In this document: positions 1-10,390 of the stretch, piece after piece
Layout: every line of letters starts with the position of its first letter
Position numbering within the stretch: the first letter of the stretch is position 1
Assembly (NCBI GenBank): GCA_947311845.1
Contig: CAMZMU010000060.1
Span: forward strand, 2,687,983-2,751,982
DNA length: 64,000 nucleotides
Direction of reading: 5' to 3'
Source: Poa pratensis
Lineage: Eukaryota; Streptophyta; Magnoliopsida; Poales; Poaceae
Notes under the pieces: model-generated
The model's database searches: none
Told to the model about the DNA's origin: nothing
Seen by the model: only the letters and a program-made list of their open reading frames with translations
Translations under genes and position numbers: made by a program

Positions 1-5
1 TTGGA

Positions 6-480
6 TAAATAAACTGCTCAAGGCTCCACATTATGTCTCTGATTGGAAACGATCCTCTGCTCGCGCCGGAGCCGCGCATGTCTTGACATTGCTTCGAGCA
101 TATTATCCAGAGATAGATGTTGGCAAGGTTGCTCGCCACGGTCTGGCGATGAGCAGATGATACTGAATGCCAATAAGCGAGTACTTCGATATCTGGAAAG
201 GTGATCGCGGGTATGCCACAAAGTTTGTTGATAACTTAGACTTGGGCACTTATCTTGATAAATTCAATCTTGATGGGAGCAGATGTCGAAGGAAAAGTCC
301 TCAGGAGCTGAGTCATCTCGGGCTGCGCTCAGCAACAGTATCTGGTGGCCCTTCTGCTTCGTCTGGCGGCGCCCTGATTATAGGACACCTGCGACTGCAA
401 CTGCGAGACAAGCCGCGCCAATTCCCTCATCTGTTGCTCGGAAGAGGAAAAATAAATAATGTGGGACATGCCGTTAGTCT
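6..480 (+). pseudogene. Possible C-terminal part of antisense extra ORF of element 1
   Basis: On the strand opposite gag, the frame at 6-152 reads DWKRSSARAGAAHVLTLLRAYYPEIDVGK in two stretches and then stops. A second frame (167-484) has RGYATKFVDNLDLGTYLDKF. The 'SxRAGAAxxLxLxxAxYPxxD' pattern resembles the C-terminal helix of the antisense ORF that I annotate in element 3 (ATAALVMASFREANPG). An antisense ORF between pol and the 3' LTR is the position known for RIRE2-type elements. This is inference from position and loose similarity. Confidence 0.4.
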
Positions 481-484
481 GTAA

Positions 485-1140
485 GATATTCATGTATTAT
501 AAACTTATTTTTGTGACCTATAAGCAGGTTCTTTTCTTGATAATTCCATTAAGTAGACGCTCGCGCGGCTCAGTATTTCCTAGGAACATGTGTGTTCAGG
601 GTCGAGAGCGGCCATGATAGGCAATCAAGCTCGATTGGCCACACCCCAGTACTTTGGTCGCATAATGCAAGACGCTTCTAGCTTAAGGATTGCCACTAGT
701 TTGGCAAAATTTGAGGTGGCGATTGGTACTCGCGATGCTCGTAAGGAGCCCTCAAGGGTCAGTGATATATGAAATTCAAAAACTCAGCGACTCAATGATA
801 GTTGAGGCGAAACGACAAACCCTTGAATGTCAAGGGTGCCGGCTTTATTTCATAATCACTCGATGTTTTACAGGGTGTTACATGATGATGCAGGCCCTTT
901 AATGCGGGTTTTCTATTCCCCGCAGGCCATGCATACTTGATACTCATCGCACTTAGTTGCGAATTAATACTCCTAACGGAGTGGGTTGAACACCTGATTG
1001 GTTCAATTTGAGTCGCTAAAGCGACTCGGGTCGAGCATGATAGCTCCGATGTATATCTCATGTTGAAGCAGAGAGCAACTTTGTTAAGCGATTAGCCGCA
1101 CTGAGCTGCGACTTATTGATTGAGTTTGCTTTGTAAGGTC
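485..1140. other. Spacer of element 1, nothing recognised
   Basis: About 650 bp without a convincing reading frame on either strand. The tetramer-rich wording (repeated GCGACT/AGTCGC) matches the rest of element 1, so I treat it as the decayed pol or non-coding part of the same element. Confidence 0.4.
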
Positions 1141-1326
1141 TCACGATAACTGAGCCCCTTTGGCTGGGGTTGTTGATCGAGGCTGGTCTATGCACATGCG
1201 CCATTTCTTGTCTTCTTTTTGTATCAAGGCGACCTCTGGGGCATTATCTTGCTGATGCGCGACTTCTCGGTGGGTATTTACCATCCGGTGGCTGCATCCT
1301 GTTGGCCGCTTCCGCGGTACCTCCAA
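1141..1326 (-). pseudogene. Element 1 reverse transcriptase remnant
   Basis: A short frame contains EVALIQKEDKKWRMCID, closely resembling the first conserved RT block of Tat-like elements (xVLVKKxNGKWRMCVDYTDLN). Reading is lost directly after CID, and no palm motif (YxDD) is recognisable between here and the window edge. Most of pol therefore seems to be deleted or decayed. The match is one short block only. Confidence 0.4.
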
Positions 1327-1676
1327 CGCGACTCGTTTTGAGCTGCGATCACCGATCTGCGACTGATATCCATGTGAAGAGTTGGCGATACAAGCTTCTT
1401 CTGCGAGTACTGAGCCTGCGTTCTCGCATTCTAACGCTCTCTGTCTGTCTCCATATATTGTAATAACACCGTTTGGTCCTGGTATCTTTAACTGTAGGTA
1501 GACGTAGCAGGGGCGAGCGGTAAATTTGACATAGGCTTCTCTTCCAAAGATTGCATGATATGAGCTTTTGACTGCTACAACCTCAAAGTCTAGGAGCTCT
1601 GTGCGGAAGTTCCGCTCTGTTCCAAAGCTAACTTCAAGTGTTATCTTTCCGATTGGTCGCGTAACAGCTCCTGGGA

Positions 1677-2025
1677 TTATTCCTTGAATTTCTTTCCTGG
1701 ATGGTCGCAGCTTGTCTCGGGTATATTCATTCTTCGGAGCGTGTCTTGATATAGGATGTTTACTCTTCCTCCTCCGTCCATTAGGACCTTACTTAACTTG
1801 TATCCCGCGACTTCTGGCGTGACCACCAGAGCTGGCTGTCCTGGATCTCTTACTTCTGGGGGGTGATCGCCGCGACTCCAAATAACCGATTGCTCTGTCC
1901 AGCGACGATATTTCTGGCGTTGAAATCTGACCGCTCTTCCTTCCATCCGTCGTTTGTACTCCACTGTATGAAACTGTCCTATGTTTCTTCTAGGTAAAAC
2001 GTCAGGCTCTTGACGAGAGCTAGAT
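1677..2025 (-). pseudogene. Element 1 aspartic protease region
   Basis: The frame contains VLMDGGGRVNILY, matching the retroelement protease active-site pattern (usually VDGGSS.N.LY). The aspartate is kept and the following Ser-Ser has become Gly-Arg. The preceding PALVVTPEVAGYKLSKVL is the usual strand before the active site in Tat-lineage proteases. The frame runs from the gag tail and stops at about 1677. Catalytic competence is doubtful because of the substitutions and the broken gag upstream. Confidence 0.6.
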
Positions 2026-3557
2026 TTACTTTGTGCTGCATCGATCTGCTGCGAGCTGTATCTGGCGTGTCGCCTTCTTTCCACCTCCGGTAATAATGAC
2101 ATTGCGCCTTTGTGTGACCCGCTGGCCTGCCATCTCTCCTGCGATGTAAGTCGCAAGGCACGTCGAAGATCCCCTTGCAGTTATTAGGGGTAAGGCCTTA
2201 TCACTCCCTTGCTCCTGCATCTGGGTGCGCGACGTTCTGTCTTCGCGACTGCAGTTTCCCGTTGGGTTCTGTGATAAGCCGCCTGTCCCTCTATCTGTCT
2301 TTGCGTACTTGTCAGCCGTTGCCAAAAGCTGGTCGAAACTATCAATCTTGTGCTCAGCGCGACTTAATTTGTGCACCAGCGGCTCAAATCTACAGTTCTT
2401 TCTCATAGCTTGTATTGCAGCTTGTACTGTTAAGTTTTTGGCGGAGCCAAGGATCTCCGCGATTCTCTTGATCCAGTCGCCGCTTGATTCTCTTTTTGAA
2501 TGCATTGTCTAAGGTTTTTCATATCTTCTGTTTGGAATCTGATGAACTTGTCCTTCAAGTCTTCCCATGTGCTTATTGATTTTGATGGCAGCCTTAACAG
2601 CCAATCCCTAGCTTCTCCCTGTATTGCCAAGTGGAAGTATTTCGCACGTATTTCTTGAGTCACATCAGCCCTGTCATGCTTGCCTCGTAATCTTCTATCC
2701 ATAAGGCAGGGTCTTGGTCACTGTGATAGGTGGTGACTCGCTGCGACGTCGAAGTTCGGGGGGAAACGAGTGAGCCGTATTTCCTCTCCAAAACATGCTG
2801 GTCCTTTCAATAATGAATAGGAGTTTACTGGCGCTGAATCTTCATCTGAATCAGTTTCAATCTGGGATGGCTGAGTCGCTCCGGACGTCCGCGACTCGCC
2901 TTCTATCTTCTTTTCTTTTTCCAATGATACCTGCAAACCTGCTAACTGGTTGACCACTTCTTCGACGCTGTACTTTTCTCCTCCCATGATACCTCGTTTT
3001 GCGGCTCATTGGGCGTGACTCCATACATATTTGCTTGTTGTAAAGCGGTTTGCAGTAGGTCGATCGCATAGCGAGCTTCCTTATCAGCTCGTGTGTCTCC
3101 AACCGGTGCTATCTTGACAATATCCCTATCGCGGCGTGCACGTTGCTCTCTGGGTCGCCGTGGAACTGTGATTTCATCTCTCTCCTCGCCATCTTGATCT
3201 GATGTTTTTGCTGCCAACGACGGAGTCGCCACTCTTCTTCTTGGAGTTTCTTGCGCTCAGATGTCGTCTTGGTTCGCACCGCCTGGTGCTTCGGCTGGCA
3301 GCGGCGGAGTCGTCGCCTTCTTCTTGGAGTTTTTCGCGCTCAGCCGCGAGTCTTTGTGCCTCTTCACAGAGCTCCGTCCTGATAGCTTCAATCTCTTCAA
3401 TCTTGAGGTCTCCTTCCTGATTTGGTAGAGATCCCCAAACAGGTCTTGATGGGACGGGGATGGGCAATCTTGCCGTAGCTTGTTGTAGCTCCTCCAACAC
3501 GCGGACCCTGACCGGCCGCAGCTCCTTCACCGATTCGCTTCCTTGAGTCGCGTCCAT
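2026..3557 (-). pseudogene. Element 1 gag (structural polyprotein), broken
   Basis: Gag forms the virus-like particle that packages element RNA. The N-terminal part (3174-3557) is charged and Glu/Arg rich, as in coiled-coil gag leaders. The capsid core (2430-2702) has the retrotransposon gag signature, with IQGEARDWLLRLPSKSI followed by a TWEDLKDKFI-type helix. The next segment (2026-2505) continues capsid helices (AIQAMRKN, then a SFDQLLATADKYAK-type end). These pieces lie in different frames, so several frameshifts separate them. The family call rests on the capsid wording and on the protease that follows. Confidence 0.65.
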
Positions 3558-3757
3558 AGATCTGCGACTGACGGATCCGACGAAAACTTTTACTGATCCG
3601 ATGGGAACGATGTATCCGAACTCGATGCGATCTGCCTCGGGTCCCCACTCTGAGTCGTCGATGAAGGGGACCCCATTGATGTCTTCAACTTGGCCAATGG
3701 CGATGTCCTTGAAGCCTGATTTCGATCCTGGCGGAACGTGACGCTTTTGACCGCAGG

Positions 3758-3774
3758 CCCCACGGTGGGCGCCA
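3758..3774 (-). other. Primer-binding site of element 1
   Basis: The minus strand reads TGGCGCCCACCGTGGGG, a PBS form common in plant Ty3/gypsy elements. It starts two bases inside the LTR edge and fixes the element orientation as minus. Confidence 0.75.
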
Positions 3775-3776
3775 AC

Positions 3777-4291
3777 TGTCGTGGGTTTGTCACGTCAGGT
3801 GTCATAGATGACTTCGTAGGTGTGGGATTATGCGAGTCAAGCATCTCCGAGCTTGGGATCGCAGGAACAAAGATCAACACAGATTTACCCAGGTTCGGCC
3901 CCCTCAATGTGAGGTAAAAGACCTACTTCCTGCCTACCCTAGATTGGTATTGATATATAATCGAGGTGTTACAATGGAGGCGATCCGATCTGGTACTCGC
4001 CGTATGAGCTAGGGTTTGGGGCTTGATAGCTTGACCGCTCTAAGTCCTGCGAGTCCTCTTTATATACACAGAGGCTCGCTAGGTTACAAAAGGAAACTTC
4101 CCCCATAAGGAATACATCCACAGAGGCCTACTCGGAGACTACTTGGTCTTCACGTCTCCGGGATATGTCTTCTAGATCTTTCCCCTTATGGCGGTTTCAA
4201 TATTGGGCTTGCTCCCAAGTGGGCCTTCGTCCGTGCGAGTAAGTTAAGTCGCACTGGGCCGCAGGTTAATCCAGAAAGTATTCCCCCGACA
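3777..4291 (-). repeat. 5' LTR of element 1 (515 bp)
   Basis: The LTR is bounded by the inverted ends TGTCG and CGACA and is followed on the gag side, after two bases, by a primer-binding site. A TATA box (TATATAAAG on the minus strand) sits at about 4057-4066. Only one LTR of this element is in the window, so the boundaries rest on the terminal repeats, the PBS and the resumption of element 2 coding sequence. Confidence 0.8.
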
Positions 4292-4298
4292 GCCGTGT

Positions 4299-4998
4299 TT
4301 TCTCCCGTGGGACATACACAGCCCGGAAGTTGTCGAAGCGCCGCTGCAGCTTCCAGACCTCTTCAACGTTGGTGCCATCTGAGGGCACGCGTACTCCTTG
4401 TTCACTTGTTTGATGACTAGCTGAGAGTCACCCTTGACGACGATCTTGTTGATGCCGAGGCCGATGGCAGCACGAAGTCCTGCGAGCAGGCCCTCGTACT
4501 CGCCGTGTTGTTGGGGATGCTCCGTTGGTAGTGCATCTGGACGACGTACTTCAGCTGGTCCCCGGTTGGTGAGGTTAGGACAACCCCAGCACCTCCTTTC
4601 CCCTTGGTGTAGGAGCCGTCGAAGTGCATGATCCAGGTGCTAGGATCTTCCTTCCCGGGGAGGCAGGTTTCCTCTTCCGGGTCGTCGAACGCCGTCTCGG
4701 TCCACTCGGCCGTGAAATCCGCCAGCACCTGACTCTTGATGTTGTCCGTGTGCTCAAACTTGAGACCGAAACCTTGAAGCTCCATGGCCCACCATGATAT
4801 GCGACCAGTGGCAAGTGGGTTCTCCAGGGGGCTTCTTAGGTTGTACTTGGACACCACCGTGATGGGATGGCTTTGGAAGTATGGCCTCATCTTGCGGGAG
4901 GCAATGAGGATTGCCAGCAGCAGCTTCTGCATCATGGGGTACCGCTCCCGGGCGTCGCGCAGCACTGCGCTGACGAAGTAGTAGACCGGGTGCTGCAC
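4299..4998 (-). pseudogene. Element 2 RNase H, cut by element 1
   Basis: The RNase H domain removes RNA from the RNA:DNA hybrid. WIMHFDGSYTKGKGGAGV (about 4580-4640) carries the first catalytic Asp. It is followed in another frame by KIVVKGDSQLVIKQVNKEY (about 4400-4470) with the later Asp. The last recognisable words, RRFDNFRAVYVPREKT, run to 4299, where the frame ends at the element 1 insertion. Integrase would follow but is outside the window. Confidence 0.75.
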
Positions 4999-6259
4999 CT
5001 TGCGGGTCGCCGAGTCCTGGGAGGGCTCGGCTTCCCCTCGTCGACGTCTTGGGGTGGGGACGATGTAGCCCCCGGCGAAGTCTCGTCGGAGGGAGATTCT
5101 CCATTCCCGACGGGATCCGCGTCGCTTGGTGAAGTTGCAGTGACGCCAGGATCATGAGACCCCTGGTCACCCAGCAGCCTTTTCTTGCACGGTTGCCCCG
5201 GAAGAGAGTTCCGGGTCGCTTGCCCTTGATATTGCTTGACTTCTTCGGAGGAGCGTCACGCTCTACCACGAGCACATCGCTGATCACCTGATTGGTGGCA
5301 GCAATGTACAGTAGTAGGGGCTCTCTCTCTTCTGGTGCCACGAGGATTGGTGGCGAGGCGAGGTAGCGCTTAAGGGACTGCAGGGCTTCCTCGGCCTCGG
5401 AGGTCCACTCCACGGGGCCTGTTTCTTGAGCAGCCTGAAGAACGGTAAGGCCCGCTCCCCAAGCCTCCATGCGCTCGATTGCTTTGATCTTGTCCGGATT
5501 CGCCTCGATCCCTCGGTGAGAGACCAGGAAACCTAGCAGCTTGCCGGAGGGGGACCCCGAACACGCACTTGTTGGGGTTGAGCTTGAAGTTGACCCGGCG
5601 GAGGTTCTCGAAGGTCTCGTGCAGGTCTTGGATGAGGGAGTCCTTGTACCGGGTCTTGACCACGATGTCGTCGATGTACGCTTCGATGTTGCGGCCCAGC
5701 TGCGACCCAAGGCATGCTTGCATTGGCGCTGGAAGGTAGCGCCGGCGTTTCGGAGGCCAAAGGCATCGGGTGTGCAGTAGTAGCAGCCCTTGGGAGTGAT
5801 GAAGGCCGTCTTCTCTTGGTCCTCGAGTGACATCATGATCTGGTGGTACCCGGAAAAGGCATCCAGGAACACACAGCAGCTCGCACCCGGCCGTGGAATC
5901 CGATCATGTCGATCCGCGGCGGGGGAAGGGGTCCTTGGGACAGGCCTTATTCAGGTCTGTGAAGTCGATGCAGAGTCTCCACTTGAAGGTCATGGGTTTC
6001 GGTACACCACGGGGTTGGCCACCCAGCTTGGGTGGGGAACCGACCGGATGACACCAGCTTCTATCAACTTGTCCATCTCGGCGATGATGAACTCCAGCTT
6101 TTCCTTGCTCTGGTTCCGGAGAACCTGCTTCACGGGGCGAGCCCCCGGATTGACCGCCAATTTGTGCTCGATCACCTCCTTGGTACGCCGAGGTAAACCT
6201 GATGCCTCCCATGCGAAGACGTCAGAGTTTTCCCGAAGGAAGGCGACGAGCGCGCTTTC
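4999..6259 (-). pseudogene. Element 2 reverse transcriptase
   Basis: RT copies element RNA into DNA. Blocks in order on the minus strand are ELIEAGVIRSVPHPSWVANP, TFKWRLCIDFTDLNKACPKD (about 5940-6100), FLDAFSGYHQIMM (5830-5872), GLRNAGATFQR, and the catalytic YIDDIVVKT (about 5655-5690). The LNKACPKDPFP wording is diagnostic of the Tat/Athila side of Ty3/gypsy. The blocks fall in different frames, with breaks near 5890 and 5730-5760 and a further loss of frame around 5560. The connection region (4999-5370) is recognisable but scrambled. Confidence 0.8.
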
Positions 6260-7250
6260 CTATTTGTCGGTGAGGCGGGCGCTGATGGTGATGGAGCGAA
6301 CTCCGTCGCTGGTTAGCGCCACCTTCTTGGTCAGCTGCGGATCGCCATGGAATGGCACCTTTTTGGGTTGAGTAGATGTGGAGCCCCCAGGGTGCCCTTC
6401 GCCCCCGGGGAGAGCCCCATCATCATCCTCCTGTACACCTTGAGGGATGTCCGCCATGGTTGCCACCGTCTGGTTCAGCTGGTGAACGCAGTAGATAGCA
6501 TCGTCGATGTCGGCCCTGACCTTGATCACGCCCCACGGCGCCGGAATCTTCAGCATGTTGTAGGTGAAGTGGGAGACGGCCATGAACTTGGCCAGAGCAG
6601 GCCTGCCAAGTATGCCGTTGTACGGAAGCGGAGTGTCGGCGATGTCGAAGACGATTTCCTCGGTGCGGAAGTTCTTGGAGTCGCCGAAGGTGACCGGAAG
6701 GGTGATCTTCCCGAGGGGTCGAGTAACACTTCCGTTCACGCCTTGGAACACCCCAGTGTCTTGTAGGCGAGACAGGGGGATTTGAAGGACAGCCAGGACC
6801 TTCGCCGTTAGCAGGTTGAGGCTGGAGCCTCCGTCGACCAGCATCTTGGTGACCTTGTAGTTGTGGATGACGGGCGACGCGATCAGCGGCAGAGTCCCGA
6901 CCCCGGCAGTGTTTGCAGGGTGGTCTTCTGGGTCGAAGGTGATGACTGGGCTGGACCAGTCCAGGGGCTTGGACGGTGCAGAAGCAACCGCGTTTAGCTC
7001 CTGGACAAGTCTCTTCCAGGCGCCGTTGGAGGGAGGCAGAGAAGACCCTCCGTGAATGCACCCGACGACTCCCGTGACTTCTTGATACTTGCCGCCGTTG
7101 CCTCCTTGGGGAGCCGAGTGCTTCCCCGTTGCCGAGTGGGCGGCCTCCGGAGTGTTGTACCCACGACCACCTTGACGCCGCGTCCTCCTCCGCGGCCCCG
7201 CGGCCACCGCCTCGGTACCATCCACGGCCGCCTCCGCCTTGGCGACCCGT
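6260..7250 (-). pseudogene. Element 2 aspartic protease domain
   Basis: An open frame of 370 codons (6260-7372) reads through the end of gag into protease. The active-site block is KMLVDGGSSLNLLT (about 6810-6850), with the catalytic Asp and the glycines kept. Further on is the flap-side GILGRPALAKFMAV block (about 6580-6620), which closes the pepsin-like fold in this lineage. The enzyme would cut the gag-pol polyprotein. The domain itself looks undamaged, but its link to gag needs a frame change. Confidence 0.75.
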
Positions 7251-8882
7251 GGGACAGTCACGAGCGATGTGCCCGGTAGTGCCGCAGTTGTAGCAACCGT
7301 CTTGACTGACCCCATCAGGTCGGCATTGCTCCCGGACGGCGAGGTTTTGAGCATGCGGCAGTCCTTGAGCAAGTGGTTGCCTTCTGGATGAATGTGGCAC
7401 CAGGGATCACCTTCACCTTCTTCCTCAGAAGTCGGGCAGGCTTGGTCTTCTTCGGAAGAGGCTCGGTGACGAAGATCCGCTTGTCGGGTCCAGGGTCCCG
7501 CTTCTTGTTCTTAGCTGGAGCGGTCTTGTCCTCGGGTTCATCCTCCCCGGGGAACTCGGCTCCTTCTTCAGCTCGAGCGCACCGGTCTGCAAGCTCCCAG
7601 AGCTTTCGAGCAGACTCGACGCGATGGATGCTCAGCTTCTCGCGCATCTTGGGGTTGCGGACGTTGGCGTGGAAGGACTGGATCACCAACTCCTTCTTGA
7701 TGCACGGGATGGTGTTTATCTTCTGGGTGAAGCGCTGGATGAACTTGCGGAGAGTTTCACCCGGCAACTGCTTGAAATCGTGGAGATCACTGGGAGCCCC
7801 CGGGCGCTCGTACCCGCCTTGGAAAGCCCCAGAAACTGCTCCTTCAGTGCCCGCCAGGAACGGATGGAGCACTTGGGAAGGTTGAGAAGCCAAGTCTGGG
7901 CATCTCCCTTCAGGGCCAACGGGAACCAGTTGGCCATCATTACCTCGTCGGACCGGCAACCATCGCAGCCAGAGAGTAGATCTGCAGAAAGTCCCGGGGG
8001 TTCGTCTGGTGCCGTCGTAGCGGAGAACGTCGATCTTGAATTTCTTGGGCCAGTTGAAGTGGCAGAACTCGGGAGCGAGGGCGAGGCAGCCTTCGGCGAG
8101 GTCGATTGCCCCGATCTTCCCGGCGGTGACGTTCTCGCGACGCTCGATGCGGGTGCGCATATCCTCGTTCTGACGGCTGTTGAGCTCGTCACGAAGATCT
8201 GGGTTGCGCGAGGTAGACGACCCGATGGAGATGGCCTCGCCGTGATCGCGGTGTAGCCGATCAGCCATTGGTGGCGCGGTGCGAGGAGGCGCCGTCTTGG
8301 CTTGACGTTCACCACGAGGCTGGCCTCGCGGATCACGTGTTTTGTCTTGTGCTGCTCCGGGGTTGTCGACGGTGGGAGCTTGAGTGGGTTCGACCCACGG
8401 ACCACCATCGGCGAAGTCGAGGAGCCTCTCGACGCGAGTCCTCCATTCTTGGTAGACCTTGGGGTCGCTGTTGCTTGGAGGGGAACTGCATCAGTGCCTT
8501 GGCAGCGACTAGAGCATCATGGCGAGCTTGCACGTCCGAAGGCGAGTGCGCGAGGTCTTGCTCTTGGATGCTCGTGGATCCCCGCTGGGGCAAACGCCGT
8601 GGTTCCCTCCTCCAGGGTGGGCTCCTTGCCGGTGCCGTTGCAAACACTCTTCTCCCCTGAGCGAGGAGGAGGCATGGTGGTGCCCTTTGGAGCCGCCGCT
8701 CCGCCAGGGCCGTTGTCCTTGTCGCGACCGTCCACTTCGTCCGGCACCACCCTCTCCATGGGAGACGGGGACGGAGAGGCGCTCCGCCGTGCGCCAGCAG
8801 CACGACGTTCAGCTGAAGCTTGGGTGCATGAGGGAGAGACCGGCTTGGACGCCGCAGGATCTCCCTTCTTCCTTGGAGGCAT
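7251..8882 (-). pseudogene. Element 2 gag with zinc knuckle
   Basis: The start is taken at 8882 (MPPRKKGDPA), the first ATG after the PBS. The N-terminal third is low-complexity, Pro/Ser/Arg rich. The capsid region (about 7550-8270) holds KKFKIDVLRYDG, then GETLRKFIQRFTQKINTI and VRNPKMREKLSIHRV, typical of gag in Tat-like elements. A CCHC zinc knuckle, CYNCGTTGHIARDCP, is at 7251-7294 and would bind element RNA. At least two frame changes occur, near 7320 and in the middle of the capsid, so it is not a single open frame. Confidence 0.75.
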
Positions 8883-8937
8883 GCTTGACGACGAAACTTG
8901 CCGATGAACTTGATGAAGATGAATCCAGCACTTGCGC

Positions 8938-8955
8938 CCCCTACCTGGCGCGCCA
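8938..8955 (-). other. Primer-binding site of element 2
   Basis: The minus strand reads TGGCGCGCCAGGTAGGGG, identical to the PBS of element 3 at 52170-52187. It lies two bases inside the LTR, which fixes the LTR border at 8958. Confidence 0.8.
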
Positions 8956-8957
8956 GA

Positions 8958-9888
8958 TATCGTGTCTCGTTGCACGGACACCGGGAGTATAGGATACCCC
9001 CTTTTAGGTTCGGCACGGGGCACGGAGGAGGCTGAGAATCGTCTTCTTGGGCGGAGTTTAGATCAAGCTCTCTCTCCATGATCAAGGCATGCAACCAAAG
9101 GGACACAAGGAGTACCCAGGTTCAGGCCGCCCGGAGGCTAAAAGCCCTACTCCTGCATGTCTGGATTGATGAGTTCTTCATAGTGTGGCTTACAATGGAA
9201 CCTCCCAGATAGGGTACCCGGAAGGGTTTTGGCCCGAGGTAGAAGAAGGACAGATCCTGACCCAGGAGATCACCTTCCTCTCTACCTCCGCAACCCTAGT
9301 CTAGTCTTGCTCTGGTTCTAGCTTCCGTTCGTCCTTGCTCTATCTTCCCTCCTCCTCTCCTCCCGTGCCTTGGTCTCCCTTTTATAGGCTAAGGGGTTGC
9401 CACAGGGTCACGTGAGGAGCATGAGGGACCTTCGGGGTGAAGGACCCTCTCATCTAGTTTAGGGGGAGACGTGGCATCTCCTCAGCCTAGCGTCTCCTCT
9501 GGGTTAGGTGGGAGCGTCCGCCTTGGGGTGGACGGAGCTGACCCACCACGGGACGTGCTTCCCGCCCCGCTGCCTTCGCCTTGCTTCCCAAGTCTTCCGC
9601 GGTGAGGTGGAGTGCTTATCCACAGGAACGTAGGAAGTACCCGAGAGAGAGCCTGGCCTCCTGCCGGGAACTCGGGCTCTCGGGTCCTTCCTGGCCTTCT
9701 CGCTTGATTCGGGGACCCGGGAAGGTCCCCAGGACCAGAGCCCTTAGTCGTCGTAGGCCATGCGTGTCTTGACGGTGAACCCGCCAGCTTGACTTGAGTC
9801 TTGGTCTTGTCCATCTTCATCTTGGGCCCACATGGGGTGGACCCACTTTGGCAGTACTAGGGGAACCCCATGTTCCACTGTGCGAGCA
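8958..9888 (-). repeat. 5' LTR of element 2 (931 bp)
   Basis: It is colinear over its full length with the element 3 LTRs (26776 onwards and 52190-53124), from the CGTGTCTCG start to the TTCCACTG end. The first dinucleotide is TA instead of TG and the end reads GCGAGCA instead of GCGACA, so both tips carry changes. A TATA box (CTATAAAAGG, minus strand) lies at 9378-9387. Confidence 0.85.
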
Positions 9889-10263
9889 TAGGCCTAAATT
9901 CAGTACGAACTACTAAATACCAGGACCTCGTAAAATTTATCAGTAACATTAGCTTAACAATGCGGTAGCACATCTTTATTTTGTTCAGAAAGTCGCGGGT
10001 TCAAAACACAACGAACGATTATTTTTTAAGTTTTATTTAATTATCTGACATTTCGGTCCAAAAACTTTGTGCGACCAGGGTGACGCCCTTAAATCCGTCA
10101 CCAGGGTAATCGTGACAGACTTTGTGACAACATAGTTGAGCGTCATGCATTAACACTAATGCGTGACAAAAATCAAAATACCGTCACCTATTATGGCTAA
10201 TCAGTGACAAACTCGATGTCGTGAAGCGGATTTTTGTCACAAAAGATCGGATCCGTAGTAGTG
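9889..10263 (+). mobile_element. CACTA-type DNA transposon end fragment
   Basis: The right tip reads CCGTAGTAGTG, the reverse complement of a CACTACTACGG CACTA terminus. The preceding 300 bp are rich in subterminal GTGAC/GTCAC words, as expected of this superfamily. The other end is missing: element 2 abuts at 9888, so it either inserted into this transposon or replaced its left side. The fragment sits directly on the last 71 bp of the element 6 LTR, so the CACTA element had inserted into that LTR. No transposase is visible. Confidence 0.65.
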
Positions 10264-10334
10264 TTATCAAGCCTAAACCGGATAAGTTTTAATCGTCTAT
10301 TCTTCCCCCTCTAGGTGACATCCTTGTCCTTTCA
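10264..10334 (+). repeat. Element 6 left LTR remnant (71 bp)
   Basis: It matches the last 71 bp of the right LTR (TATCAGGCCTAAACCGG-type start, CATCCTTGTCCTTTCA end at 26551) with a few substitutions. The missing 2 kb were displaced when the CACTA element inserted or were deleted with it. Confidence 0.8.
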
Positions 10335-10336
10335 AT

Positions 10337-10348
10337 TGGTATCAGAGA
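10337..10348 (+). other. Primer-binding site of element 6
   Basis: TGGTATCAGAGA follows the LTR end by two bases. It is close to the initiator-Met tRNA PBS TGGTATCAGAGC, with a change at the last base. Confidence 0.7.
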
Positions 10349-10390
10349 CTGGGCTCTCTTTATTGGGCTTTAACCGCCTAGAGAGTAAAG

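Larger units (their letters stand above)
1..4291 (-). mobile_element. Element 1: Ty3/gypsy (Tat-like) LTR retrotransposon, 5' part
   Basis: Reading leftwards on the minus strand, the order is LTR (3777-4291), primer-binding site, gag, protease and a reverse transcriptase remnant. A plus-strand open frame with the character of an antisense extra ORF lies at the left edge. The 3' LTR lies outside the window. The right boundary is exact: coding sequence of element 2 resumes at 4292, so element 1 inserted into element 2. The base following the LTR starts a possible TSD GCCGT (4292-4296), whose partner cannot be seen. Coding frames are broken, so this copy is defective. Confidence 0.8.
4292..9888 (-). 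mobile_element. Element 2: Ty3/gypsy Tat-like retrotransposon, 5' LTR to RNase H
   Basis: The order from right to left is 5' LTR (8958-9888), PBS, gag, protease, RT and RNase H; coding is interrupted at 4291/4292 by element 1. The LTR ends, PBS and gag wording show that it belongs to the same family as element 3 (26776-53124). Unlike element 3 it retains pol. The rest of the element, including integrase and 3' LTR, must lie left of the window. Confidence 0.85.
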
